A stretch of 64,000 nt of DNA from CAWFGW01 sp963849955. GTDB lineage: Bacteria; Bacteroidota; Bacteroidia; Cytophagales; JAAEPT01. Of the stretch, positions 8,994 through 18,561 are shown piece after piece. A program made the translations under genes and the position numbers. The stretch is from positions 53,479-117,478 of the forward strand of contig CAWKJU010000023.1 of NCBI GenBank assembly GCA_963849955.1, read 5' to 3'. The notes below the pieces were generated by a model. The model did not search any database and was not told the DNA's origin. It was given only the letters and a program-made list of their open reading frames with translations. The number at the start of each line of letters is the position of its first letter. The stretch's first letter is position 1.

Positions 8994-10292
8994 TTAGCTT
9001 AGAAGAAACTGTTTAAACGCCTGAAAATCTTTACTCATTTTGACAGAAACTTTTGGCTTGTTTACTATTTCCTCCAAGCGAGGAGGCAATGGAATATCTT
9101 TGTTCAGTACTTCATCAACAACATCTTTAAATTTGGCAGGGTGCGCTGTTGAAAGGATAATTCCTAAGGTACCGTCATTCTTTTCCTTTAAAACATCTTC
9201 CATACCTAAATAAGCTACTGCCGTATGTGGACACATCACATAACTAGCTTCATCATACACTTTTTTCATGCATGCACGCGTTTCCTTATCCGAATAGGTT
9301 TTTCCTGTTACTAAACCTGATAACAAATTGTAGCTGTTATTCATAAAAGCTAATAACCGTGGGAAATTACTTGGATTTCCTACATCCATCGCATTGGAAA
9401 TAGTCGCAATTGAAGGTCGAGGAGTGAATTTTTCTGTTTTTAAATAATTTGGTACAATGTCATTAGCATTAGTTGCAGCCACAAACCACTGCACAGGAAT
9501 ACCCATTTTCATTGCAATTAGGCCACCACACAAATTCCCGAAATTTCCTGAAGGTGTACAGAAAGCTACTTTTCGACCCATTTTTTTTACCTGAGCATAA
9601 GCCCATGCATAATAAAATGACTGCGGGATTAACCGAGCAATATTGATGGAGTTAGCTGAACTCAAGTTTAACCTCGAATTCAATTCGGAATCTAGAAAAG
9701 CATCTTTTACTAATTTTTGACAATCATCAAACACTCCGTCAATTTCTAACGCTGTGATGTTCTCTCCTAAAGTAGTCAACTGCTTCTCTTGATTCACACT
9801 AACCTTTCCTGTTGGGTAAAGGATCGTGACTTTAATACCAGGCATGCCCAAGAAACCTTGCGCCACAGCACTACCTGTATCACCAGAAGTTGCTACTAAA
9901 ATATTGATATCGCTTTGTTCTTTCTTCAGGAAATAAGCCATTACCCTTGACATAAATCGAGCTCCGAAATCTTTAAATGCTAGCGATGGGCCATGAAATA
10001 ATTCCAACACATGAATATCGTCAGTGATTTTCACAACTGGTGCTTCAAAGTTGATTGCATCTTCAATAATTGCTTTCATATCCTCTGCAGGAATTTCATC
10101 TCCAATCAATTGATGAGCAATTTCGAAAGCAATTTCTTGAAAAGAATATTGGTCAATGTTATCGATAAAGTTTTGATCTAACTGAGGAATTTCAGTCGGC
10201 ATATACAACCCATTGTCATCGGGTAAGCCTTTGAAAAGTGCTTCCTTGAAGGTGACATTGGATACTTGATGTTTGGTGCTATATAGTTCCAC
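8994..10292 (-). CDS. thrC: Threonine synthase
   Basis: ThrC converts O-phosphohomoserine to threonine with PLP, the last step of the pathway. The 432-residue protein shows the PLP-lysine motif FHGPSLAFKDFGARF (Lys about 113), the phosphate-binding ATSGDTGSAVA, and PSGNFGNLCGG. Length is that of the short fungal/bacterial-type enzyme. It follows thrB after a 98-nt AT-rich gap and precedes mscS by 2 nt, forming thrA-thrB-thrC-mscS. Confidence 0.95.
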   Translation of the reverse strand: MELYSTKHQVSNVTFKEALFKGLPDDNGLYMPTEIPQLDQNFIDNIDQYSFQEIAFEIAHQLIGDEIPAEDMKAIIEDAINFEAPVVKITDDIHVLELFHGPSLAFKDFGARFMSRVMAYFLKKEQSDINILVATSGDTGSAVAQGFLGMPGIKVTILYPTGKVSVNQEKQLTTLGENITALEIDGVFDDCQKLVKDAFLDSELNSRLNLSSANSINIARLIPQSFYYAWAYAQVKKMGRKVAFCTPSGNFGNLCGGLIAMKMGIPVQWFVAATNANDIVPNYLKTEKFTPRPSIATISNAMDVGNPSNFPRLLAFMNNSYNLLSGLVTGKTYSDKETRACMKKVYDEASYVMCPHTAVAYLGMEDVLKEKNDGTLGIILSTAHPAKFKDVVDEVLNKDIPLPPRLEEIVNKPKVSVKMSKDFQAFKQFLLS

Positions 10293-10299
10293 TTTGTTA

Positions 10300-10390
10300 T
10301 AATTAAAAATTAATAATTAAGAATTAATAATGAGGCTTACCTCACAACATTTTCCAATTATTAATTATTCATTGTTCATTAATTAATTAA
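10300..10390. repeat. AT-rich repeat/imperfect hairpin between thrB and thrC
   Basis: Copies of AATTAATAA-like words occur on both sides of a small TGAGG-CTTA-CCTCA stem-loop (10331-10344). The flanking AT words pair imperfectly into a longer stem. It lies inside the thr operon and could be a dispersed intergenic repeat, an mRNA-processing hairpin or a partial terminator reducing thrC. Confidence 0.45.
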
Positions 10391-11326
10391 TTATTTTATC
10401 ACTCTCGGTCCCACCGGGTTCACCTTCGAGATATATACTTCACTTTGGATGTTAATACCATCATAAACTGCCTTCATGGCTTTAGCAATTTTTTCCGCTG
10501 TTGCTTTTTCTGTGCTTAAAGCAAATATTGATGGACCACTACCTGAAATACTCCCACCTAATGCTCCCGCATCCATGGCTGCTTTTTTGGCTTCATGAAA
10601 ACCTGGGATAAGAATGGAACGCACAGGCTCTACAATCACATCTTGTAAAGAACGGCCGATTAACCCATAATCGCTCATCATAATTCCAGCAATTAATCCA
10701 CCTAAATTACCCCATTGTTGCACTGCCTGTTTTAGCTCTACCTTTTGGCGTAAAATACTTCGTGCATCTTTGGTTTTCACTTCTATTTGCGGGTGAATTA
10801 AGGTGCAATACAGTTTCTCGGGAGTAGGCAATTGTACCACATCCAACGGATCATAACTGCGAATCAATACAAAACCACCCAACAAAGCTGGTGCAACATT
10901 ATCTGCATGGGCAGCGCCTGCTGCTAATTTTTCACCCAACATTGCAAATGGGAGTAGCTCCAAATCAGTTAAGGGTGAGTCCAGCAATTGATTCACTGCC
11001 CAAACTCCAACCACAGAGCTGGCAGCACTTGAACCTAAGCCACTTTTGAGGGGCATTTGTTTGTTCAATTCTATTTCAATACCCAAGTCCTCCTTTCCAA
11101 GATGCTTGAGGTATTCGCGAATCACAAGACTTACTGTATTTTGATCAGGATCAAGGGGCAGTAATCCATCATCGCCTGTAATTTTTGTGAAACGAATTCC
11201 GGGTTTGTCCGATAACGTAATGATAACCTCATCACCTGGGCTTTCTACTGCAAAACCTAATACATCAAATCCGCAAGCTACATTAGCAACTGTGGCTGGG
11301 GCAAATGCTTTAATTGACTTTCCCAT
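10391..11326 (-). CDS. thrB: Homoserine kinase
   Basis: ThrB phosphorylates homoserine to O-phosphohomoserine. The 311-residue GHMP kinase has an N-terminal ATVANVACGFDVLGFA (residues 11-26), the ATP loop PLKSGLGSSAASS (about 91-103) and the C-terminal GGSISGSGPSIFAL. The start overlaps the thrA stop by one base (TAATG), which argues for coupled translation with the upstream bifunctional enzyme. Confidence 0.95.
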   Translation of the reverse strand: MGKSIKAFAPATVANVACGFDVLGFAVESPGDEVIITLSDKPGIRFTKITGDDGLLPLDPDQNTVSLVIREYLKHLGKEDLGIEIELNKQMPLKSGLGSSAASSVVGVWAVNQLLDSPLTDLELLPFAMLGEKLAAGAAHADNVAPALLGGFVLIRSYDPLDVVQLPTPEKLYCTLIHPQIEVKTKDARSILRQKVELKQAVQQWGNLGGLIAGIMMSDYGLIGRSLQDVIVEPVRSILIPGFHEAKKAAMDAGALGGSISGSGPSIFALSTEKATAEKIAKAMKAVYDGINIQSEVYISKVNPVGPRVIK

Positions 11327-13785
11327 TACGACAAAAAGTTACTGATGATGATGATATCTGCAAACACACCCGCAGCGGTAACTTCAGCACCAGCTCCTGG
11401 TCCTTTAATTACTAACGGATTACTTAAATAACGTTTTGTAGTGTATGAAATCATGTTGTCGCTACCTGACAAGGAGTTAAATGGGTGTTGAGCATCTACT
11501 GCTCGTAGACCCACTGTTATTTTCCCGTTTTCTAGCGTAGCAATGAAACACAGTTTTTCATTTTTTGACTTCGCATCTGAAATTAGTTTGTTAAATACCG
11601 CATCAGAGTTATCTAGCTGCTCAAAAAACGACTCAACATTGGGTGCTTCAATACAGTTTTGGGGTAACACATTTTCTATTTTTACATCAGACGGCTCCAT
11701 TGGATAGCCAGCCTCACGTGCAAGTATTAATATTTTTCGTGCGACATCCATTCCATTTAAGTCATCTCGGGGATCAGGTTCTGTGAAACCAAGTTCTTTC
11801 GCTTTTAATACTACTTCTTTGAAGGAAGTTGTACCATCATAGGTATTAAATATAAAGGAAAGTGACCCCGAAAGCACACCTTCAATTTTAACAATTTCAT
11901 CGCCACTTTGCATCAAACCTTGAAGCGTTCCAATCACAGGAAGTCCTGCACCTACATTGGTTTCATACATGAATTTTACACCACGTTTGGCTGCGGTTTC
12001 TTTTAATAATTTATATCGAGCAAAATCGCCCGAGTTGGCTACCTTATTTGGGGTGACAATTGAAATAGATGCGTTTAAAACAGTATGGTAATGCTCTGCA
12101 ATTTCTTTATTGGAAGTATTATCAACAAACACACTGTTTGGTAAGTTAAGCGACTTCATTTTTTCAATAAAACTTGCAAAAGAAGATTTCTCGTCCGATT
12201 GCTCTAGTTGCGTCTTCCAAGTTTCTAAATTGATCCCTTCTTCATCAAAAACCATTTTTTTACTGTTTGCTACAGCAACAACTTTAATGTTTAATGAATG
12301 GTGCGCCTTTAAATGTGGCGCTTGTTCCTTTATTTGCTCTAATAATGTGGCGCCAATCAATCCTGGACCAACAACAAATAAGTTGATAGTACGCGCATTA
12401 GAAAGGAAGAATGAATCATGTAAGGCATTTACTGCTTTTGACAAATCTTTTTTAGCAATCACTGCTGATACATTTAATTCTGAGGATCCTTGGGCTATTG
12501 CGGCTACATTTACGCCATTTCGGCCTAAAGCACTAAACATTTTACCTGAAATCCCTGGTGTATTCATCATATTTTCACCAATGATGGCTACTACTGATAA
12601 TTCTTTGATGATGTGTATTTCTTCTAGTTTCTTGGTCTCTAATTCCAGTTCAAATTCGTGGTCAATAGCAGCTTTTGCCCTCACACCTTCGCCTGGACTC
12701 ACGGCAAATGTGATTGAATGTTCTGAAGAAGCTTGAGTAATCAAAATGATATTGATGTTTGCTTGTGCCAGGCATCCAAATAAACGCGCTGAAACACCAG
12801 AAACTCCTACCATGCCACTGCCTTGTACAGTTACCAAAGAAACATCATTGATAGACGAAATACCTTTTACACGCATTTGGTTCTCTGGTCCACTTTTATC
12901 GCTAATCAGCGTTCCAACAAAAGTTGGATTAAAGGTATTCTTAATCCGAATAGGAATTTTTTTAGTAAAAACAGGTTGTAACGTAGGTGGATAAATTACT
13001 TTAGCACCAAAATGTGACATTTCCATCGCCTCACTGTATGTGATTGCTGAAAGCGAAAAGGCATTTTTAACCTTTCGGGGGTCGGCAGTCATTACCCCGT
13101 CTACATCGGTCCAAATTTCAGTTTCGTCCGCATTTAATGCTGCCGCTAATACTGCCGCAGTATAATCTGAACCCCCTCTACCCAAGGTGGTGGTGATGCC
13201 TTGTTCATCAGAAGCAATGAAACCTGTTACGAACTGTATTTTTTTCGCTTTCGCGTAATGATCAATTATTTTTTTATTGGTCGTTACAAAGTCGATTTTC
13301 GCAAAACCAAAGTTGCTATTTGTTCTTATAATGGTACGAGCATCTAAAAACTCCGCATCAAGTCCATTTTCCTGAGCAGCTGCTGCAAGGATATACACAC
13401 TCAACCGCTCACCATGACTCACCACAAAATCTAACGACTTCTTTGATAACTCCCCTACTAAAAACACACCTTGAAGAACGTCTTCTAGTTCATTTATTTT
13501 TTGTTTAATATAGGCGAAAACTGAACTTTGATCTTTCATCGGAATTAAATCTCGGATGATACCATAGTGTTGATCTTCAATTGCTTTCAATAGTGTCATG
13601 TAGCTTTCGTCTTTGCAACTAGCCATCTCTGCCATTTCTATCAATTTGTTGGTGACTCCTCCTACGGCTGAAAATACGGATGTAAACGTAATTCCATTTG
13701 CATGATAATCTTTCAAAATGGCTATTACCTTTTTAATGTTCTCCGATGACCCGACAGAAGTCCCTCCAAATTTTAATACTCTCAT
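11326..13785 (-). CDS. thrA: Bifunctional aspartate kinase / homoserine dehydrogenase I
   Basis: The fused enzyme catalyses the first and third steps from aspartate to homoserine. At 819 residues it has the usual length: an N-terminal kinase with KFGGTSVGS (residues 5-13) and TLGRGGSDYTA, two central ACT domains (about 315-460) for allosteric feedback, then the dehydrogenase with the NAD(P) loop VVGPGLIGATLLEQI and the catalytic-region YDGTTSF...KELGFTEPDPRDDLNG. It is the first gene of thrA-thrB-thrC-mscS. No threonine-codon-rich leader peptide was found upstream, so classical attenuation is not supported. Confidence 0.96.
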   Translation of the reverse strand: MRVLKFGGTSVGSSENIKKVIAILKDYHANGITFTSVFSAVGGVTNKLIEMAEMASCKDESYMTLLKAIEDQHYGIIRDLIPMKDQSSVFAYIKQKINELEDVLQGVFLVGELSKKSLDFVVSHGERLSVYILAAAAQENGLDAEFLDARTIIRTNSNFGFAKIDFVTTNKKIIDHYAKAKKIQFVTGFIASDEQGITTTLGRGGSDYTAAVLAAALNADETEIWTDVDGVMTADPRKVKNAFSLSAITYSEAMEMSHFGAKVIYPPTLQPVFTKKIPIRIKNTFNPTFVGTLISDKSGPENQMRVKGISSINDVSLVTVQGSGMVGVSGVSARLFGCLAQANINIILITQASSEHSITFAVSPGEGVRAKAAIDHEFELELETKKLEEIHIIKELSVVAIIGENMMNTPGISGKMFSALGRNGVNVAAIAQGSSELNVSAVIAKKDLSKAVNALHDSFFLSNARTINLFVVGPGLIGATLLEQIKEQAPHLKAHHSLNIKVVAVANSKKMVFDEEGINLETWKTQLEQSDEKSSFASFIEKMKSLNLPNSVFVDNTSNKEIAEHYHTVLNASISIVTPNKVANSGDFARYKLLKETAAKRGVKFMYETNVGAGLPVIGTLQGLMQSGDEIVKIEGVLSGSLSFIFNTYDGTTSFKEVVLKAKELGFTEPDPRDDLNGMDVARKILILAREAGYPMEPSDVKIENVLPQNCIEAPNVESFFEQLDNSDAVFNKLISDAKSKNEKLCFIATLENGKITVGLRAVDAQHPFNSLSGSDNMISYTTKRYLSNPLVIKGPGAGAEVTAAGVFADIIIISNFLS

Positions 13786-14230
13786 TTATTCTTAGCTTTT
13801 AGCGATTAGCTTGTTAGCACATTTGTATAAAATGGTTGCTATTGACTATTCCAACCGACAAATATCTAATTCTAAATGGCTTTTTTCTACTGTTTTGGTG
13901 TTTTTTTAACCAACTCAAAGACCTTTCGTCTGCAAATTTTTCATTTACAAAAAAATATTCATGTACTACAATCGGTTTTTATAGCTTCTAGATGCTTCCG
14001 GCTCAAGCCGCCTGGGCTTTTCCTTTTTCATTGATAAAAAGGAAACAAAAATCTAGGCGATTAGGTCGACAAGTGTTACCTGTGTTAGGACGCACATTCT
14101 TCACACTTTTCACATTCACAAATCGCCAAATGAAACGCAGAAGAATGTAAAAAAGGTTTTCTGCAAACTAACTGTTAAATAAGGTTCATATTTATTATTT
14201 TAAAGTATAAACGAAAAACCAACTATTAAA
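13786..14230. other. Long intergenic region between divergent thrA and the 14.2-kb gene, with a hairpin repeat candidate
   Basis: No gene is visible in these 445 bases. The main structure is a stem-loop: TCCTTTTT (14021-14028), loop CATTGAT, AAAAAGGA (14036-14043), with an outer CGCCT/AGGCG pairing at 14009-14013 and 14055-14059. It is more GC-rich than its surroundings, and the layout resembles dispersed intergenic palindromes seen in Bacteroidota (recalled, not checked). Promoters of thrA and the divergent gene must be here, but no TAnnTTTG element stood out for either. Confidence 0.45.
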
Positions 14231-14755
14231 ATGAAACTTTCTTTTTACTGCGACCAAACCATTGATGATTTTGAAAAGACCCCAAATGAGTATCATTGTG
14301 TGGCATGTAAAAAAACCTTAGTTGACTTCACCCAATTTACACCCAAAGAAATAGAAGTTTACCATCAACAACACAATAATGTTTGTGGGATATACCGAAG
14401 CGAACATGTTATAGAACATTTAATAACTCCAATTGATTTAAATAGTTTTTGGATTAAAACAATTGGAGCTTCATTGGTGGCTTTTTTTAGTTTTTTGAAA
14501 CCTATATCTGCTCAAAAAATAGTATATGATACGATTATAACTGAAATTATAAACGACTCATCCACAGTTGAAAACTCCTGTGAATCAGAATTACACATAG
14601 TAGAAAACAACAAAAACCTTTCTCCCTCTTCCAACATTAACTATAAAAAAAGAAGGAGATTTTACTTAAGTTCAAGACTTCCTTTCATTCATTACGGAAG
14701 ACATTATATGACAGGAGTTTTATGCTATCCTGATAATTGGAAACTTATTAAATAA
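14231..14755 (+). CDS. Small zinc-finger-like N-terminal membrane protein, hypothetical
   Basis: The 174-residue protein opens with a cysteine-rich segment: CDQTIDDF..., YHCVACKKTLVDFTQFT, then NNVCGIYRSEHV. It resembles the short Cys domain found at the N-terminus of many Bacteroidota membrane proteins that carry a later TonB or carboxypeptidase-regulatory domain. A single membrane segment follows at about residues 78-95. The C-terminal part, about 75 residues, is polar and basic and has no recognised domain. The protein may be a shortened member of that group. It is convergent with, and only one base from, the transporter gene. Confidence 0.7.
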   Translation: MKLSFYCDQTIDDFEKTPNEYHCVACKKTLVDFTQFTPKEIEVYHQQHNNVCGIYRSEHVIEHLITPIDLNSFWIKTIGASLVAFFSFLKPISAQKIVYDTIITEIINDSSTVENSCESELHIVENNKNLSPSSNINYKKRRRFYLSSRLPFIHYGRHYMTGVLCYPDNWKLIK

Positions 14756-15661
14756 CTACTTTTTATCTCTAAATTTTTTCTTCAGAAAAACAAACCCCAC
14801 CCCTGCCACATTGTGCCAAAAACTAAATATAGCTCCAGGTAAAGTCGCTAAAGGTAGTGTCGAAAAAAACTGGTGAGCAAGTGTTACAGCCAATCCTGAA
14901 TTTTGCATCCCTACTTCTATAGCAATGGTTTGAGCATCTTTTTCTTCTGCCTTAAAAAGCCGTGCTCCTAAATAACCAAGAAGTAAACCTAAACCATTGT
15001 GTAAAATAATGGCGGAAAACACCAACAACGGAAAATCAAGCAGGATACTTTTATTCAATGCCAACACACATGCTATTATTAAAGCGATACCAACACTTGA
15101 AAAGTAAGTCGAAAATCGAGCAAGTGAGTTAGCCATAACTGGAATGAATTGATTTAATAAAAGCCCTAAAGCCAATGGCAAAATCACAATTTGACCAATA
15201 GATACCATTACGCTTAAAAAATCGAACTGAACGGTTGCTCCTAATAACAACTGTAAAAACAAAGGCGTCAACATTGGACTCACCAACGTTGAAACTAGCG
15301 TTAATGAGATAGATAGAGGCACATTTCCTTTACCCAAGAAAACAATTACGTTAGAAGCTGTGCCACCTGGGCAAACACCTACTAATACCATCCCAATGGT
15401 TAACGCAGGCGAAAGCATAAACAGTTTTGAAATGACTAAAGCTAATAATGGCATCACCAAAAATTGGAGCGAAGAGCCTAGTGCTATTAAACGCCATTGG
15501 TGAGCTACACGCTTAAAATCAGTTAGAGTCAATGTAATACCCATAAAAAACATGATTGCCATCAACAAATATGAAATTGAAGTTTTGATTTCGATGAAAA
15601 AGGTATCAAACAACAAACCTAAAGTAGAAAACAATATGATGGCAATGATAGTAAAACGCAT
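14756..15661 (-). CDS. Bile acid:sodium symporter (BASS) family transporter
   Basis: The 301-residue integral membrane protein has about nine to ten hydrophobic helices and the family's signature region GMVLVGVCPGGTASNVIVF (around residue 90-108) and IAIEVGMQNSGLAVTLA (around 245-261). Characterised BASS members move organic acids such as pantoate, pyruvate or bile acids with Na+. The substrate here cannot be told from sequence. Its stop abuts the neighbouring convergent gene, and it is divergent from the PAP2 gene. Confidence 0.9.
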   Translation of the reverse strand: MRFTIIAIILFSTLGLLFDTFFIEIKTSISYLLMAIMFFMGITLTLTDFKRVAHQWRLIALGSSLQFLVMPLLALVISKLFMLSPALTIGMVLVGVCPGGTASNVIVFLGKGNVPLSISLTLVSTLVSPMLTPLFLQLLLGATVQFDFLSVMVSIGQIVILPLALGLLLNQFIPVMANSLARFSTYFSSVGIALIIACVLALNKSILLDFPLLVFSAIILHNGLGLLLGYLGARLFKAEEKDAQTIAIEVGMQNSGLAVTLAHQFFSTLPLATLPGAIFSFWHNVAGVGFVFLKKKFRDKK

Positions 15662-15765
15662 GGGCGAATTTAAATATTTTAACCTTACTTTATGAAGGTT
15701 ACCAGCTGTTTCACAATTCCTTCCAAGACCTCCCTCCTTTCAATACATTAATCATTGAAATAAAC

Positions 15766-15773
15766 TAACTTTG
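15766..15773 (+). promoter_or_regulatory. -7 promoter element TAACTTTG for the PAP2 gene
   Basis: An exact TAnnTTTG match ends 4 nt before the ATG at 15778. With usual spacing, transcription would start at or beside the start codon, giving a leaderless or near-leaderless mRNA. No good -33 element was seen. Confidence 0.45.
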
Positions 15774-15777
15774 TTCC

Positions 15778-16572
15778 ATGGTAAGACTTTTGTTTTTGTT
15801 ATATTCAATTTCATTTTTTGCTGCGGAAGCTCAACGAGAAAATCCTTTTCAACTAAATAAAAATAAGGAGTTAGTTATTTCTAGCCTTGGAATTCTTTCC
15901 ACTTCTATCGGTTATTTACATAATCAACAAATTGCTTCTTTAACAGAGACACAAATACAGAACTTAAACATTGATGATATTCCAAGCTATGAAAGAATTG
16001 TAATTAATTATCATTCTGAAAAAGCTGCCATGTGGAGCGATATAGGTCAGTATGTTTCTATTGGTTTACCTTTTAGTTTTTTGGTTTTTCATCCCTCAAA
16101 AAAAGAAAGTCTTGTTCATCTAATCATGCTACAAGAAGTACTAGGATTAACTATAGGAGTTTCACAACTCACCAAAGGAATAACGCTACGCACGCGGCCT
16201 TATGCTTACAATCCAAATATATCATTACAAAAAAAAACAACGTCAGACGCACGCTTTTCCCTGTTTTCTGGACATACTAGTTTTTCATCGGCACTGGGAT
16301 TTTTTAGTGCAAGTGTAATATCCGCATATTCTGAAAACAATACATTAAAAACTTTTTCATGGATTGGAGCTGCTACCCTTCCTGCTGCTGTCGGATTATT
16401 AAGAGTACATTCTGGTGAGCATTTTTATTCCGATGTTATAGTGGGTTACCTTGTAGGAGGAGGGATTGGGTGGTTAATACCGCAATTGCACAAAAACAAC
16501 AATAATTCAGTCAGTCTTTTGCCTTACTTTTATCCAAACACTAGCGGAGTAAGTTTGTGTTTTAAATTTTAG
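15778..16572 (+). CDS. PAP2-family membrane lipid phosphatase
   Basis: The 264-residue protein contains all three PAP2 motifs: K-x6-RP (KGITLRTRP), SGH in LFSGHTSFS, and R-x5-H-x3-D (RVHSGEHFYSDV). An N-terminal signal or anchor and several later hydrophobic helices place it in the envelope. Relatives dephosphorylate undecaprenyl pyrophosphate, lipid A or phosphatidic acid; the substrate is not predictable here. It is divergent from the BASS transporter and followed 138 nt later by a DUF2892 gene. Confidence 0.88.
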   Translation: MVRLLFLLYSISFFAAEAQRENPFQLNKNKELVISSLGILSTSIGYLHNQQIASLTETQIQNLNIDDIPSYERIVINYHSEKAAMWSDIGQYVSIGLPFSFLVFHPSKKESLVHLIMLQEVLGLTIGVSQLTKGITLRTRPYAYNPNISLQKKTTSDARFSLFSGHTSFSSALGFFSASVISAYSENNTLKTFSWIGAATLPAAVGLLRVHSGEHFYSDVIVGYLVGGGIGWLIPQLHKNNNNSVSLLPYFYPNTSGVSLCFKF

Positions 16573-16710
16573 TTATATTTTTTTTAAATAAAACCCAGCT
16601 ATCCACCCAATAATACTGTATGTGAATAACTTATACTCATCTTAAAAAAATATATTAATAAATTAGCGCTGTATTCCAATCACTAAACACACATGATAAT
16701 GTGTATTTAA

Positions 16711-16953
16711 ATGAAAAAAAATATTAGTAGTTTTGACCGTTTAACTCGATTAACTATTGTAGCGTTAATTACCAGTTTATACTTTACGAGTTTAATAAGT
16801 GGAATAAATGCAATCATCTTATTAATGATTGCATTTATTCTAATGATTACCAGCTTCTCTGGTTGGTGTTTATTTTACGCTATTCTTGGAATTAGCACCT
16901 GCCCAACTAAAAGATATTCGCTTAGAGAAATTGATAATAGAAACGACCAATAA
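16711..16953 (+). CDS. DUF2892 (YgaP-type transmembrane domain) protein
   Basis: The 80-residue membrane protein matches DUF2892: N-terminal MKKNI..FDRLTRL, two hydrophobic helices (about 13-30 and 32-48), and the typical SGWCLFYAILGISTC end of the domain. Relatives occur alone or fused to rhodanese domains (YgaP). The biochemical role is not established. A small inverted repeat ACACAT-GATA-ATGTGT (16689-16704) sits 6 nt before the ATG and could be an operator or could occlude the start. It converges on the outer-membrane gene with 2 nt between stops. Confidence 0.85.
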   Translation: MKKNISSFDRLTRLTIVALITSLYFTSLISGINAIILLMIAFILMITSFSGWCLFYAILGISTCPTKRYSLREIDNRNDQ

Positions 16954-16955
16954 AA

Positions 16956-18527
16956 TTAAAATCTAAACCCATAGGTCAGCATCACAGACAAATCGTTATG
17001 TGTGTTTCTAATAATCCCGTTCATATCAGGATAGGGTGTGAAGTCTGAATAAGAAGTAGACTGTACTACTGCCAAATCAAAGTAGTTTGCCCCTACATAA
17101 TACCCGATCCCCCCTGTAATAAATTGTTTTTTGGTCGAAGGCAATGCATCAATTTTAAGTGTATTAGGATAATACGCATAACCTGCTCTTAATCTTAAAT
17201 CATCTAATCGTAACTCACCGCCCACCCGAACGTTCAGCGCATTTTTATAGATACTTTTTAAGGTGTTATTATCTTCAAAAGTACCACTTGAACTCCCGTT
17301 AAACTTATTAATTCGTGTTCTACTATACATTACATATTCTAAATCAGCAGATACAAAACCTTTTTTTCCAGCAAAAAGTGCAATACCAGTATTGATTCTA
17401 TATGGTGTTCGTAAACTTAGATCATCTTTAAAAGTAGCCCCTTGCCAACGTTCGTTCGACAAAGTTACCGTTTCTGCACTTCCATCATTATTCACAGTAG
17501 TACTTCCCCCGTTATAATTCGCTGTCAAAATTGAGCTATACTCTACGTCAACCCTATAAAATGTAGGAGTTTCTAGCGCTAGCCCAATTCGAACAATATC
17601 GGAAGGCCTTGCGATTAAACCAGCTTTAAAGTTAACACCTGTCCCCCTTGATTTTTCTTCCGTAGTATAGGTCAAACTCCTGAATTCTGCATTAGAGGTA
17701 TTCGTTGTGTTTGTGAGTTCTTCTTTATAAAATGTTGAAACATTTCGTTTATATGAGGCTACCCCCATAGATGCACCAATATAGAATTTATCTTTGTAAT
17801 TAGCCCCATAACCAAAGTCCCACTGGCTTTGTCCTCCTGATATGGTTACTTCTCCTTCTTGGGTGCTTGCTTGCCTCGGGTTAAATGTCACGAATGTAGA
17901 CGAGTCAACATCATTTAATAAATAAGTATTGTAAGCCATATCTACCACATCTTCTTTGATTGAACGTGGTGAAAAATCATCTGGCACTATTACGCTTGGT
18001 GGTATGGTTTTACTCAACTGTAACGCATAATCTCTAAAGTTATAAACACTCCCCTCATTTCTAAAGTTAAAACGGGTGTGGTAATTACTCAAGCGTGAAT
18101 AGCTAATTGCAATGCCTTCGCTTTTCCAATCTCCTCCATATTCACTATCATCCGACTGCGCTAACACGATACCAATGTTACCAAGATGGAAATTATCCAT
18201 ATTGTCACTGGTTTCGTTTTCATAATTGTAAGATCTAAAATCTGTTCTAGTTGAGTTCAATTGAATACCCGCTGTCATTCCAAAATCTGAATGCCGATAT
18301 ACACCAATCCCAGCCGGGTTCACATGAATACTACTTAAATCTCCCCCTAGTGCCGTTTGAGCACCGCCTATCCCCATCATTCGTGCACTTCCACCAAAAT
18401 GCCTTCGTGCAATTTGATCTGCTTGCAAGAAAAACCCTGTAGCGCCCGGATCTATAGATTGAGAAAAAGATGTAAAACCTAGACACGAAAGTGTGATATA
18501 AAGAAATGTTCCCTTTAAGTTTTTCAT
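16956..18527 (-). CDS. OmpP1/FadL/TodX-like outer-membrane transport protein
   Basis: The 523-residue protein has a signal peptide (first about 22 residues, ending SFS/Q). It then has the FadL-like N-terminal hatch pattern with ARMMGIGGAQTALGGDLSSI followed by NPAGIGVY, as in many Bacteroidota OmpP1 proteins. The rest alternates in the manner of a beta barrel and ends in an aromatic residue (MLTYGFRF), as expected for BAM-dependent insertion. Likely role is diffusion of hydrophobic compounds across the outer membrane. It lies 34 nt downstream of the low-complexity secreted protein on the same strand. Confidence 0.85.
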   Translation of the reverse strand: MKNLKGTFLYITLSCLGFTSFSQSIDPGATGFFLQADQIARRHFGGSARMMGIGGAQTALGGDLSSIHVNPAGIGVYRHSDFGMTAGIQLNSTRTDFRSYNYENETSDNMDNFHLGNIGIVLAQSDDSEYGGDWKSEGIAISYSRLSNYHTRFNFRNEGSVYNFRDYALQLSKTIPPSVIVPDDFSPRSIKEDVVDMAYNTYLLNDVDSSTFVTFNPRQASTQEGEVTISGGQSQWDFGYGANYKDKFYIGASMGVASYKRNVSTFYKEELTNTTNTSNAEFRSLTYTTEEKSRGTGVNFKAGLIARPSDIVRIGLALETPTFYRVDVEYSSILTANYNGGSTTVNNDGSAETVTLSNERWQGATFKDDLSLRTPYRINTGIALFAGKKGFVSADLEYVMYSRTRINKFNGSSSGTFEDNNTLKSIYKNALNVRVGGELRLDDLRLRAGYAYYPNTLKIDALPSTKKQFITGGIGYYVGANYFDLAVVQSTSYSDFTPYPDMNGIIRNTHNDLSVMLTYGFRF

Positions 18528-18561
18528 AAAATTACGAATATGAGTTTTTGCTGATTATCTA

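Noticed and set aside
12110..12994. Plus-strand open frames inside thrA
   Set aside because: Antisense to thrA; no start context or domain.
13786..14230. Threonine attenuation leader peptide before thrA
   Set aside because: No short frame with a run of Thr/Ile codons followed by a terminator was found.
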